A stretch of 64,000 bases of DNA from Bradyrhizobium lupini (GCF_040939785.1 NZ_CP162553.1:2728001-2792000), one strand, 5' to 3'. Positions 39,583-49,524 are shown, counted from the stretch's first letter. Program-made: numbers and translations. The notes: generated by a model from the letters alone, not told the origin.

Positions 39583-40357
39583 AGCTTTTCTCCACTTCGG
39601 CGCCGAGCAGCGACCAGATCTCACGGTAAAGCGCGACGAACTCGTCGGTGGTCTGTAGCGCGGAGAGGTCGCGGGGACGAGGCAGCGTGATCCTGACATC
39701 GCCAACCATGCGGCTCGCGGGACCGGCAGACATCACAACGACGCGGTCCGCCAGCGTGATCGCCTCATCGAGGTCATGGGTGATGAAAACCAGTGAGCGC
39801 CGGTCCGCCTGCCAGAGGTCGAGCAGGATACGGTGCATGAGGCGACGGGTGTGAACGTCCAGCGCTGAGAAAGGCTCATCCATCAGGACGATCTTCGGCT
39901 GCATGATCAGGGTCTGCGTCATGGCGACCCGCTTGCGCTGGCCGCCGGACAATTGGTGCGGATAGCGCTCCTCGAACCCTTTCAAGCCAACCTTGGCGAG
40001 CCAGGGCCGCGCCTGCTCGCGCGCTTTCGCGATCGAGCTGCCCTGAAACACCAGCCCGAGGCCGACATTGTCCTGGGCTGTTTTCCAGGGCAGCAGCCCT
40101 TCCTGTTGCAGCATGTAGCCGGACTGACCGTTCAGGCCCCTAAGCGATTTGCCGAAAATGCGAACCTCGCCGGCGGCCGGCTTCAGCAGTCCGGTGACAG
40201 TGTTGAGAATAGTCGATTTTCCGCAGCCGGTCGGCCCGACTACTGCAACGAATTCGGTTTCGCCGACCTGGAGGTTCATGCTTTTCACGGCGGTGAAGTC
40301 GCCGAAGCGAATCATCACGTCGCGCAGGTCGACGGCAAGTGCCGGCTGCCCTTCCAT
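39566..40357 (-). CDS. ABC transporter ATP-binding protein (NitT/TauT family)
   Basis: The 263-residue protein shows Walker A GPTGCGKST, the signature LSGGQRKRVAMTQ, Walker B IVLMDEPFSALD and the switch His in FITHDLDEA. It powers the importer formed with the two downstream genes. It is the first gene of the operon, directly opposite the IclR regulator, with two operator-like repeats in the 150-bp gap between them. Confidence 0.92.
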   Translation of the reverse strand: MEGQPALAVDLRDVMIRFGDFTAVKSMNLQVGETEFVAVVGPTGCGKSTILNTVTGLLKPAAGEVRIFGKSLRGLNGQSGYMLQQEGLLPWKTAQDNVGLGLVFQGSSIAKAREQARPWLAKVGLKGFEERYPHQLSGGQRKRVAMTQTLIMQPKIVLMDEPFSALDVHTRRLMHRILLDLWQADRRSLVFITHDLDEAITLADRVVVMSAGPASRMVGDVRITLPRPRDLSALQTTDEFVALYREIWSLLGAEVEKSYATQG

Positions 40358-40427
40358 TGTTTCGCTCCGCAGAACCTGTTCTAAGCCTCAAAGCAGGTAA
40401 CTGGCGCTACATCCGGAGTCAATTGCA

Positions 40428-40442
40428 TTCTGCAACATAGAA
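40428..40442. promoter_or_regulatory. Second IclR-type operator candidate
   Basis: TTCTG-CAACA-TAGAA has the same half-sites and the same 5-base spacer as the perfect repeat at 40489-40507, with one mismatch. The two sites are about 60 bp apart in the divergent promoter region, a spacing that allows two dimers to bind on one face of DNA. Confidence 0.45.
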
Positions 40443-40488
40443 CCCAGATGAGCATTGAATACTGGACTTTCTATCCATTCTGGATATC

Positions 40489-40507
40489 TGTTCTGCACTA
40501 CAGAACA
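40489..40507. promoter_or_regulatory. Perfect palindrome, IclR operator candidate
   Basis: TGTTCTG-CACTA-CAGAACA is a perfect 7-bp inverted repeat with a 5-base spacer. It lies just upstream of the regulator start (40528) in the shared intergenic region. Its position would let the regulator control itself and the divergent operon. Confidence 0.65.
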
Positions 40508-40527
40508 CGATGACGAGGACTGTATCA

Positions 40528-41217
40528 ATGGCAAAGACAGGGGTTGATGCGGTCGGGCGCGCCCTGGCGATCCTCAAGGCCTTCGGCGCTGAGCGCGCAG
40601 CCATGACGCTGACCGAGATTGCCGAGGCGACCGACTTCTACAAGAGCACGGTCCTTCGCCTTGCCGCATCCCTGGAAGCGGACGGATTCCTGGTGCGGGG
40701 GACCGACCGGCTATTTCGACCCGGACCGGAGCTATGGCGCCTTGGGGCGCTCTATCAGCGTGGGCTGGACTTCGGTGACCTGATCAGACCCTCGCTCCAT
40801 CGTCTGGTCGAAGCAACCGGAGAGACCGCATCCTTCTACATCGCGGAGGGCGACGAGCGCATTTGCCTTTATCGCGTTAATTCTCCGCGTTCCGTCCGGC
40901 ATCACCTCGAAGAAGGACAACGATTGCCGATTGATCGCGGCGCTGCGGGCCGCGTTCTTACCGCTTACCGCGATTTTGCATTAGCTGATGGAAAGAAGAT
41001 CAGAGATCGTGGCTTCTACGTCTCGATCGGCGAGCGTGATCCTGAGGTTGCGGCCGCAGCGGTGCCCCTAATCGATGTCTATGGCAAATTGCGGGGCGCG
41101 CTCTCAGTCTCCGCCATTCGCACTCGCTTTGATGCAGATGCTCGGAAATCTGCCGTTGAAGTGCTGAAGTCCGAGGCTAAAGCGCTGATTGGTTTGCTGC
41201 CTGCAACTGAGCGCTGA
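40528..41217 (+). CDS. IclR family transcriptional regulator
   Basis: The 229-residue protein has the N-terminal winged helix (DAVGRALAILKAFG, LTEIAEATDFYKSTVLRLAA) and a C-terminal ligand-binding domain (HHLEEGQRLPIDRGAAGRVL). IclR proteins usually control catabolic operons for aromatic or organic acids. ATG at 40528 is preferred because GAGGA lies upstream and because the alternative ATG at 40510 would abut the palindrome. It is divergent from the ABC/CoA-transferase/lyase operon and is probably its regulator. Confidence 0.88.
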   Translation: MAKTGVDAVGRALAILKAFGAERAAMTLTEIAEATDFYKSTVLRLAASLEADGFLVRGTDRLFRPGPELWRLGALYQRGLDFGDLIRPSLHRLVEATGETASFYIAEGDERICLYRVNSPRSVRHHLEEGQRLPIDRGAAGRVLTAYRDFALADGKKIRDRGFYVSIGERDPEVAAAAVPLIDVYGKLRGALSVSAIRTRFDADARKSAVEVLKSEAKALIGLLPATER

Positions 41218-41644
41218 GCTACAATGGCAGCGTTCTGTTTATAACGCACAGCTCAGCGGGTGCCGCAATGGCCTCTCCTGAGCGTAGCGCGCATTTCTCG
41301 CATTGTTGCGGCCTGCAGATCATCCTCGATCTCGACGCCACCCATCCCTACACGGACATCAGGAGGGAGGCTTCTTCAAGGCTATTACGCTGCTCGTGTG
41401 ATGTGTGCTGGTGCGCGTGTTCTGGAGCCGTCATGGCCTGACGGCCAAGCTGCGGCGCGCCGACATCGATGCAAGCGCGGTTAGGACGGTTCGCGGATTG
41501 TGCGGCCTAAAGCCGGATGGGGTTAGACCGAATCGATTTGGGATTGAACGAAGCCGCTGTCGCGGCATGCGTGGCGAGGTGGCGTAGATCGCCTCCTGGC
41601 TGAGAGGATGTGGGTGTTGGAGCCCCCTCAGACAGGGTATTGAG
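41218..41644. other. Intergenic stretch before the IS91-type genes
   Basis: About 425 bp, probably including the left end of the IS91-type element. No clear end sequence could be identified. Confidence 0.3.
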
Positions 41645-42496
41645 ATGGCCGATTTGAGCCCTCTTCGCCGCCGCATGATCGAGGACATGACAGTCCGCAA
41701 TCTGTCGCCGGCGACGCAGCGATCCTACATCAGGGCGGTTTCGAAGTTCAGCCGCTATCTCGGCCGATCGCCTGAGCGGTTGGAGCTGGAAGACGTCCGG
41801 GCCTTCCAGGTGCATCTGGTCTCGACCGACATCTCATGGCCGGCGCTGAACCAGATCATCGTCTGTGCGCTACGGTTTTTCTACGGCGTCACGCTCGGCG
41901 AGGCGCTCATCCCCTATGCGCGAGAGCCCCGCAAGCTGCCGGTCGTTCTCAGCGCCGACGAAGTGGTGCAGTTCCTCGAGGCGGTGTCGAGCCTGAAGAG
42001 CCGCGCCGCGCTCACCACCGCCTATGCGGCCGGCCCCAGGGCCTCCGAGGTCGCGGGACAGCGGATCGAAGACATCGACAGCACCCCCGGTGTCATCCAG
42101 GTGCGCCACGGCAAAGGCGCGAAGGATCGCAACGTGATGCTGTCGTCCCAACTGCTCGGCATCCTGCGCACCTACTGGCGGCTCGCCCGGCCGCGGCTTT
42201 ATCTGTTCCCTGGGCGTGACGAAGGTCACCCGATTGATCCGACCGTGTCGCATGCCGCCTGCCGCTCGGCGGTCAAGGCTGCGGGCCTGACCAAGCGCGT
42301 CACGCTGCACACGCTGTGCCACAGCTTCGCGACACATCTTCTGGAGAACGGAATCGACATCCCGATCATCCAGGTTCTGCTCGGGCACAATAATCCGTCG
42401 TCGACGGCGCGCTACACGCAGGTCGCCAACCCTACGATCCGGGCGACCCAGAGCCCGCTCGACCGCCTGTCGCTGGAGGTGACGCCACCGGCATGA
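41645..42496 (+). CDS. Tyrosine recombinase associated with an IS91-type element, catalytic Arg replaced
   Basis: The 283-residue protein has a core-binding domain (SPATQRSYIRAVSKFSRYLG) and a catalytic domain. Catalytic residues seen are Arg in AAGPRASEVAG, His in LHTLCHSFATHLLENG, His in LLGHNNPSSTARY and Tyr in TARYTQV. In active relatives the second motif is HxLRHSFATH; here the Arg is Cys, consistent with a CGC to TGC change. The protein is therefore likely inactive. It is followed 22 bp later by an IS91-type transposase pseudogene, a pairing common in this IS group. Confidence 0.8.
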   Translation: MADLSPLRRRMIEDMTVRNLSPATQRSYIRAVSKFSRYLGRSPERLELEDVRAFQVHLVSTDISWPALNQIIVCALRFFYGVTLGEALIPYAREPRKLPVVLSADEVVQFLEAVSSLKSRAALTTAYAAGPRASEVAGQRIEDIDSTPGVIQVRHGKGAKDRNVMLSSQLLGILRTYWRLARPRLYLFPGRDEGHPIDPTVSHAACRSAVKAAGLTKRVTLHTLCHSFATHLLENGIDIPIIQVLLGHNNPSSTARYTQVANPTIRATQSPLDRLSLEVTPPA

Positions 42497-42518
42497 CAAC
42501 GGCTCCGGGATCCGGCTT

Positions 42519-43430
42519 ATGACCCCCGACGTCCGTCCGCACCGACCCGCCATTGACATTGCCGATATCTTGCGCCGGCATGGCGACGCCTATCGTCGTG
42601 ACCATGCCGGTCATCACGGTCGCGTCGAGCGGCGGGTGATGAGCGCCATTGTTGGGTGCCGAACCGAGGCGCTCGGCGGCCACGTCGAGGCCCGCAATGA
42701 CTGCGGCATGACGCGGATCGCCTATAATTCCTGCCGGAACCGGCATTGTCCGAAGTGTCAGGGGCCAGCCCGAGCCGCGTGCCTTGCCGCGCGAGAAGCC
42801 GACCTGCTGCCGGTTCCCTACTTCCACGTCGTCTTTACGCTTCCTGCACCGATCGCCGCGATTGCTTTCCAAAACAAGGCGGTCGTCTATGCCATCCTGT
42901 TTAAGGCCGCCGCCGAGGCGATGACCGACGCTTGCTGCCAATCCGCGCCGGCTCGGCGCGGAGATCGGCGGCGTCGCGGTCCTGCACACCTGGGGACAAG
43001 CGCTAACGCATCATCCCCACATTCACTGTGTCGTGCCGGGCGGTGGCCCGTCACCTGATGGAACACGCTGGATCGCCAGCCGACCGAACTTCTTCCTGGC
43101 CGTCAAACCGCGGTCCCGGCTCTTTCGCTGGCTTTTTCTCAAACGCCTGATCGGGGCCTTCAACGCCGGCGCCTTGCGCTTCTTCGGCGATCTTCTCTTG
43201 CCGAACTCGACACTTTCGCTGGTCGCATCAAAGCCATGCAGCGCGTCAACTGGGTTGCTTACGCCAAGCGGCCCTTCGGCGGACCCGCACAGGTGCTGGC
43301 CTATCTCGGCCGATATACCCATCGCGTCGCGATCGCCAACAGCCGGCTCGTCGCACCCGACAACGATCATGTTGCCTTCATGCACCAGATTCGTGTGGGC
43401 GTCGGCGGCGCCACTACAACGATCGCGTAG
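42519..43430 (+). pseudogene. IS91-family transposase, frameshifted and truncated
   Basis: The N-terminal zinc-binding region (YNSCRNRHCPKCQGPARA) and PVPYFHVVFTLPAPIAAIAF are typical of IS91/Y2 transposases. The frame breaks near 42965, resumes in another frame at PGGGPSPDGTRWIASRPNFF, breaks again near 43215, and continues as WVAYAKRPFGGPAQVLAYLG and RYTHRVAIANSRL before ending at 43430. The C-terminal quarter is missing. Clearly non-functional. Confidence 0.75.
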
Positions 43431-43489
43431 TTGCGCCCCAGCGCATCCAGTACGAGGGCAACCTATGGCGTGAGGACACCACGCGGCAA

Positions 43490-43518
43490 TCCTCAGCGCG
43501 CGGCAATCCTCAGATGGG
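43490..43518. repeat. Short tandem duplication
   Basis: CGCGGCAATCCTCAG occurs twice in close succession just after the IS91-type remnant. It may be a by-product of rearrangement at its end. Confidence 0.5.
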
Positions 43519-43652
43519 CTGTGACGGGCGTCTCTTGGAGACTCGTACGACTCTCACGGCTACTCGCCGTTCCCAGCCGGTGGTCGGCCGCAGTCGACTC
43601 TTCTGGCGCGATTTGGCGGATTGTTAGCAAAGTTGTGCGACTGTCCGACCGC

Positions 43653-43982
43653 CTACATCTGTTCGTCGGAGCCGTGGCCTCTCGCGAGATCCCGTGTCCG
43701 TTGCATCGTGCGGGAAAAATATTCGTCGCGCTCGCGGCGCACGCGCTCTTGATGCGCTCTGAAATTCGCGACTCGTTTGCTGATGTGCTCTCGCTCGGAG
43801 GTGCCCCAGCTCAACCGCGGGGGAGAATCGGGTGGGGAAGCTTTTGCGATTGGCGCGATGGGTGCTATCAGCTTTGGAATAGGCGCTACGCTCCGTGCGC
43901 GTTCTACGAGTGCCGCGGATTGTTGAACCAGCGCCTCCAGTTCCTTTTTCCAGTTCATCTTCCATGTTCTCCGAACAGTCAT
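43653..43982 (-). CDS. Small helical hypothetical protein
   Basis: A 109-residue frame, or 101 residues from ATG 43959 (MNWKKELEALVQQSAALVER). It has an amphipathic N-terminal helix, a Pro/Ala/Ile-rich middle and a basic helical end (ISKRVANFRAHQERVRRERD). Similar small proteins are common in rhizobial symbiosis regions to my recollection, but I cannot name a family. Start choice is ambiguous because the ribosome binding sites are weak. Confidence 0.45.
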   Translation of the reverse strand: MTVRRTWKMNWKKELEALVQQSAALVERARSVAPIPKLIAPIAPIAKASPPDSPPRLSWGTSEREHISKRVANFRAHQERVRRERDEYFSRTMQRTRDLARGHGSDEQM

Positions 43983-45699
43983 GGGAGCATGCTAATTTGG
44001 TGCGGTACGCTCGTCCAGCTACCCCTTTTGGTAGTTGCGAGGCCGCGGCTTGTCCGCAAAATAGTGGCCGATGAGTCATTTGGGCCGATGAAATTCGCGG
44101 CTTCCCTGCTAGGAGAACCCACCCACGTGACCTTCGTCACCCAAGTGACGCAACAGGATGGAAGATCAGAACGATGCGACCTGGGTCAAACCCGTCGGCT
44201 GTGCCTGGTCTCTGGCATGAAAGCATGATCGCCCAGGCTCGCCATACTCGAACTCCTCAAGCGAACTACGCTGACGCCGAAGCAGCGGAGATTGTGCGTC
44301 AGTGCGCGAATCGTTGCCGCCCGAATGGTCCGACCAGAACTACTCTACAGTATTGCTCAAATGGGAGACGGGAGTGGCGAGCGGTGTTGTGAAATGCGAC
44401 GAAGGGTTTCGGCTTTCATTCAGCCGGATGGGAGCGGCTGCGGGAAGGGCAGGCAGTCTCTTACGAGCTTACAGTCGACCCGAGGCGTGGTAAAAGCAGT
44501 GCGGAAAATCTGCGTGTCTGATTTCATGTCGTAGGCGTCTGGCCTCAGCCCCCCGCCCAAGTCTGGCGCTTACCTCGGAACGACCCCAGCCGCTTTAAGC
44601 ACTGGGGTCGTTTCATTTCTCGCCAATTTTCGACGTTTCGCGGGTCCGAATACAAGAGAACGTAGCTAGCGATGCTCGCTAGCGCATCGCCTCTTTGTCC
44701 CGTTTGGTAGACGGGTAACAGTCAGTCCGCCCGCTCGTCATAGCGCGATTTGAAGGCGCTCGCGAGCGGCTTATTGGTCGGAAGGTTATCCTCGCCGATC
44801 ATCCTGGACTGGAGGTGGTGGCGCCGGCGCTGATCAAACCCGATACCGTGCTGCGGCGCGAGTTCAACAGTGTGGACCAACGAAGGGATGGGAAAGCTAA
44901 GCAAGGACTCTCGAGTCGAGAGGGCTACGATATCAGGCTATTGCTGCGCGAGCTCCCTTCGCCGGACGTTGGATCCGGTCAAGGTCCCCAGCATCGAGGG
45001 CTCACAACCAGGCAATTCATAGATTCTGGGCAGGCTCGTCAACCCACTCCATCAGGAGCCTTCGGGGATCTCGGGGAGCACGACGCCGCACCTGCGGCCG
45101 CGTTTGTGCATGCGCTCGCCGCGCTCTTTGCTCAGCCACACGCCTGGCGCGTACGCTGAAGCTGCAACCGCGTAGTCGCCCTTCAAGTGCTGGATGATCC
45201 TCGCCGAGTAATGATAGCTCGTCACGCAGCGGCGATGATCGTTTACCTTCACATCAATAATTGTCGGGGCAGGGCTGGATTGAATTTACCTTAATTGGGC
45301 GGGGCCATCTTTGGTTGAGTGCTCGTCCGGTCGCCACGCCATTATGGGATCGCTCTCCGCCCTAGAGCCTCTCGTCCTGGAGGTTGGCAATCCTCTTGGC
45401 GCAGCGAACCGGCTAGAACTGAAAATCGAATTTTGAGATGCACGAAGGCAATGCCGAACTCACCTATCGGAATTCCAAGGGGATTTTGCTGAGCCGGGAC
45501 ATTTCAGGCGTCCACCACCGATCCGTGCCCCTCGTAGTCTAATTTATGTAACCGCGGAACGTTTCGTCCATCATTAGGGCTTCGCACGGACCAACATACG
45601 GCCCGTTGGCATCGCGCGTTGAAGCCTACTTGGGGATTCAAAGCCGGAGCGGCTGCTAGCATCAATGCTAAAGCTCGATCCGTCCTCCTAATTCAACCA
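43983..45699. other. Long accessory stretch without supported genes
   Basis: About 1.7 kb. It contains a strong hairpin terminator (44579-44612). Short frames (for example 44174-44392 plus and 45252-45052 minus) have no recognisable domain. Confidence 0.35.
44579..44612 (+). terminator. Strong hairpin terminator
   Basis: AACGACCCCAG (44579-44589) pairs perfectly with CTGGGGTCGTT (44602-44612) around a 12-base loop, followed by a T-rich tail TTTCATTTCT. No convincing gene ends just before it, so it may be a relic of a lost gene. Confidence 0.6.
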
Positions 45700-45703
45700 G
45701 CGC

Positions 45704-46049
45704 ATGCGACGGCACCTTGAAACATCGCGCTTCCGATCGGCATCAAGCGTCGGCGCCTATCTGGGTCTTACGCCTCGACGCAACCACTCTGGCGAAACTG
45801 GGCAAGATATCACGATGGGGCGACCGTCTTCTCCCAACCTACCTGTACGAGGCGGCGATCGTCCTGCTTCATCGAACGAAGAGATGGTCCTCTCTTAAGG
45901 CTTGGGGCATGAAGCTCGCTAAGCGGATGGGCATGCGAAAGGCAAAGGTCGCCATCGCGCGCAAACTCGCCATGCCTCCTCACTGTATCTGGGTCTACGG
46001 CACATCGTTCGACTGGGGCCAGGGAAGGAAGCCTGATCCGATCTTGTAG
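45704..46049 (+). pseudogene. IS110-family transposase C-terminal remnant
   Basis: One frame reads [18 protein letters not shown] then HSGETGQD, and another continues [20 protein letters not shown] and [20 protein letters not shown]. This is the conserved C-terminal part of IS110 transposases, split by a frameshift near 45815. The N-terminal catalytic part is absent. Confidence 0.75.
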
Positions 46050-46912
46050 AGTTCCTGGTCCGGTCTGCCGGACTGGCGATGTCCCGCTGGGACCGTGTTG
46101 TGGCGACCTCGGTCAATCAGGTGGTGGCGGCTCGTCCGCACTCCGCTGCAAACGTTGAGGCGCCCGACCCCGACATCATCATAAGGCGCTGCGCGACCTC
46201 GGAAAGGACCATGATCCCAGCGAAGACCTTAACCAGCCCCGGCGATCCAATGCACGTATCAGCCGGCCCGCGCCGTCTCCGCAATCCGGACCAGCTCCGA
46301 CGGCGCGAGCACTACCACCGTGCCGTGGGCGAGTTCAGAAATGTAAGTTTGACAACAAACCGCAATTAAAGGGCCGATTGACACCCAGCGCGCGCGTACG
46401 CAGGCGAGGCAATGGCGGCTCCCCGGAGATCATGATCCCCGAGCGCCCTGCTAAAGCTGCCGAAGCAGTGCCGGGACATTGTGAGTGAGACCTCCTCTTC
46501 GGTGTTGGCAGCTCGGCAATCTGCAGGCCGTCCGAGCGCACGGAAGGCATCACGATGCTATTGCACCGTCCGTTTGGGGGGCGAAGCGCAGCGCCTGGTG
46601 GCGGGCGACGCAGCTCTTCGAGTAAGGTCAGGCCCTCTTTCACGATGCCAGCCGGAACGACAGTCCCACTCAGGACGCCAGTCGGAGGACACCGAGTGCC
46701 GTTTGTCGTGTGTCAACTATCAACTCTCGCAGTTGATGGAGAGAACGACCCATGCGACCGTAACGATCGGATACCACCGATGCAGGTCGATCAACATCCG
46801 GAGAGACGCCCATGCCATGCGGCGCCACGCCCATGGTTGAAAAATGCGTACAAGCAGCGGCTGATCATCGACAAATGAAACGGGCGGATCCTTCGTACAG
46901 TGATGTTTAATA
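46050..46912. other. Stretch without a supported gene
   Basis: About 860 bp. A minus-strand stretch near 46100-46370 (KVFAGIMVLSEVAQRL) recalls the last membrane segment of NitT/TauT permeases, but too little remains to call it. Confidence 0.3.
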
Positions 46913-48118
46913 ATGACGAGTGACGGCACAGAATCTTCGCTCCGCATCTGGCTCGCCGTCATCGTGCTAGGCATCGCCTCGTTTCACATCGTCTTGGCAG
47001 AGATAGCACCTATCGGGCTGTTGTCTCAGATTGCTCGCGACCTCGGACGAGATCAGGCAGCGGTCGGGCTCACGGTGGCCCTCTATGCCTGGATCGGTGC
47101 TGCCAGCGCTCTGTTGTCGCCCGTTCTGCTTCAGAAGTTTCCTCGCAAGCCGCTAGTCATCGCCTTAACTATTATCCTTTCCGCAACAACGTTTGCGGCG
47201 ACGATGTCTCACACTTTCGAAGGGTTGTTGCTGGCACGCACGGTGGGCGCTGTCGTTCACGGTTTCTATTGGGCCATGGCGGCTGTGGTTGCGTCTAAGA
47301 TTGCGCCGTCCCGCAGTATGGGTGTTGCGACGGCAATCGTATTCGGCGGGATCTCGATGGCGACCGTTGTTGGCGTGCCGCTCGCGAACTTCGTCGGTCA
47401 GGTGAGCGGATGGCGTGCAGCGTTCAGATTAATTGGCGCCATCGGACTGATCACCTCAGCCCTGATGGTGGCAGTTCTTCCGAAAATGCAGGCCGGGACG
47501 CCAGCGGGATGGAGAGAGCTTGGATCAGTCTGCCGCAGGCATGACCTGTTGGGGATCTATGCCGTAACGACATTCATGGCGGCGGCGCATTTCGGGGCGT
47601 ACACATTTATAGAACCATTCCTCAACGAGATTCCAAACGTTGCCCAAGTCATGATTGGCGCGCTGTTGTTCGGCTTTGGCGGAGCAGGATTCCTGGGGAA
47701 CATCCTGGCGGGCGTCCTCATCGACCGCTTCATGAAGCCCATCATCACTGCGGGGCTGCTTGCTCTGTGTCTGGCCCTCCTTGGCCTTGGATGGTTTGGT
47801 CCCCAGTTGGGGACAGGCCGGGTCCTTGTCTTGCTGGTCATCTGGGGCGCGGCCGTCGCGGCGCTGTTCGCGGGACTCCAGACCTGGATCCTACGCGCCG
47901 CCGGTTCGACAGTGATGACTGCTGCCGCGATGCACTCGGCGGTCATCAATTCGGCCATCGGCTTCGGAGCCGTCCTTGGCGCCCAGGTGTTGACTGTAGC
48001 CGGCCCATCAGGAGTGATGCTGGCAGCTGGTATGGTCGTCATCATCCCTCTGCTGATAGTTCTCCCGCAAGCGACCCCAGAGGGTGATCTAAAAAAGGGG
48101 GCGTTGCTTGATGGATAA
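46913..48118 (+). CDS. MFS transporter (DHA1-type exporter)
   Basis: The 401-residue inner-membrane protein has about twelve hydrophobic segments. It resembles the AraJ/sugar-efflux group of DHA1 exporters: EIAPIGLLSQIARDLGRDQA, GALLFGFGGAGFLGNILAG and LIDRFMKPII. Substrate cannot be predicted. ATG at 46913 is the first good start. Its stop overlaps the start of a Nudix-like remnant by 8 bp, so the two were probably one operon. Confidence 0.88.
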   Translation: MTSDGTESSLRIWLAVIVLGIASFHIVLAEIAPIGLLSQIARDLGRDQAAVGLTVALYAWIGAASALLSPVLLQKFPRKPLVIALTIILSATTFAATMSHTFEGLLLARTVGAVVHGFYWAMAAVVASKIAPSRSMGVATAIVFGGISMATVVGVPLANFVGQVSGWRAAFRLIGAIGLITSALMVAVLPKMQAGTPAGWRELGSVCRRHDLLGIYAVTTFMAAAHFGAYTFIEPFLNEIPNVAQVMIGALLFGFGGAGFLGNILAGVLIDRFMKPIITAGLLALCLALLGLGWFGPQLGTGRVLVLLVIWGAAVAALFAGLQTWILRAAGSTVMTAAAMHSAVINSAIGFGAVLGAQVLTVAGPSGVMLAAGMVVIIPLLIVLPQATPEGDLKKGALLDG

Positions 48119-48453
48119 CGCCGCAGCCGTGCGCACGGCGCGGATCGCCGCGTGCCCTACCACGAATGTCGCACGAAACCTTCCGCTGGTACGCGAGCTT
48201 TGGACCAAAATGTTCGTGCAGCCCGGCGGACCGGTCGAAGGGGGTGAAACACCACGCCAGGTTGCCCGAGAACTCGTTGAGGAACTCGGCATCGAAGTTT
48301 CTGGCGATGTACGCGAACATCTCGGGGGATTGCGCCGTTGCGGCATTGCGAGGAGCATTCGGTCGAGCGGTCTACCGACTGCGGGACACTTTTGCACTCT
48401 TTCCACACAACAATGTCTCTGTCCTGAGATTACCCCGCATTCTAGCATCATAA
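48111..48453 (+). pseudogene. Nudix hydrolase remnant
   Basis: From ATG 48111 the frame reads MDNAAAVRTARIAACPTTN and then MFVQPGGPVEGGETPRQ followed by VARELVEELGIEV, which is a Nudix box lacking one residue between Glu and Arg-Glu. After residue 65 similarity moves to another frame (VYANISGDCAVAALRGAFG). A 3-base deletion in the box and a later frameshift make activity unlikely. It overlaps the MFS gene end by 8 bp. Confidence 0.6.
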
Positions 48454-49104
48454 TTGACGCTACCCGACAGACGGGCAAGCTCGCCTTCTTCATCCCGTGA
48501 GCGTCCTCACGCTGGCGTGTGACGCGCTTCTCAATGATCGGTCCTATCGCGCTCAACCGAAGGCGCTCTTTGCTGGCTCTTCCGAGGCGCTGCCGAGCAG
48601 CTGAGCCATCATCGCCTTCCTGCGCGAAATGAGCAAGCTGATGACGTCTACTTGCGTGCTTTCCTGATTGAGCGCTCACCAGCATCACAATGGCATTCCA
48701 GCCAGCGACTTCGATCAATTGCGTCCTTAGACCCACTGGGATCTCAAAGCCATGGTCTAGAACTGGGCTTACTGTCAATGAACTCGCATGATGGTGCCGA
48801 AGACGAGACGCAAGATCGGCGCGGCCTCTAGATCAAGTTTACGCTCTTGAGCGCATTGTGGCAGGTCGCTTCACTCGTTTCGGGATGGCCGTCGCATTGG
48901 ATCATAGGCCGGTGGTGGGACGTGTCTGCGGATACCCATATCCGCGAACTCGCACGCACCTACACATCGATGCCCGCGTCGGCCAAAACCACAGGCTCAA
49001 GAGGGAGCTCATGCGCGGCGGCCTTCGCATCAACTTCTGACCTCGTGGACAAAGGCGGCGCACTCATCGTTGACAAGAGAGAGGCGCGGCTACGTCCATG
49101 ATCC
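48454..49104. other. Stretch without a confidently assigned gene
   Basis: About 650 bp between the Nudix remnant and the IS4-type remnant; the later part probably belongs to the decayed IS4 transposase. Confidence 0.3.
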
Positions 49105-49524
49105 AATAGGTGCGTGCACGAAAATCGAGCTGTTCCAGAAGCTCCTAAAATCGGGCTGCAGGGCGGAGGACTCAAAACTGCGGACCGCGGAGCGGCTCGC
49201 TAGTTTGATGGCGGTCGTCTGCCCTCTCAGCTGGCGCGTCCTCTGGCTCATCATGCTCGATCGTACGGCCCGGACGCATCACCGAAGATCGCCTTCACGG
49301 ACACCGAGATCGTATTGCCCGATGAACTCATCAAGGACGTCGGCATTCAACGAGGTCGCCTTGGAACCCCCGCATTCTACTTGACCGAACTTGCACAATT
49401 GGGTGGCGACCTGGCCAGGGCCGCAGATCCGCCACCCGGAAATGTTGTCATCTGGCGCGGACTCTCCAGACACCGGATCGAACTCTGCGCCGAAATTGGA
49501 GCGGTTGGAAATGTCGATAAATGA
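49105..49524 (+). pseudogene. IS4-family transposase C-terminal remnant
   Basis: One frame reads ELFQKLLKSGCRAEDSKLRT and AERLASLMAVVCPLSWRVLW. After a frameshift near 49275 another reads PDELIKDVGIQRG and ARAADPPPGNVVIWRGLSR. These are the end of the catalytic domain and the C-terminus of IS4 (Tn5-like) transposases. The rest is missing or too decayed to read. Confidence 0.7.

Noticed and set aside
43983..44010. Possible sigma54 promoter for the small protein at 43653-43982
   Set aside because: The minus strand reads CCGCACCAAATTAGCA, which breaks both conserved doublets.
46100..46370. Possible remnant of an ABC permease on the minus strand
   Set aside because: Only a short stretch resembles the last membrane segment of NitT/TauT permeases; too little to support a call.
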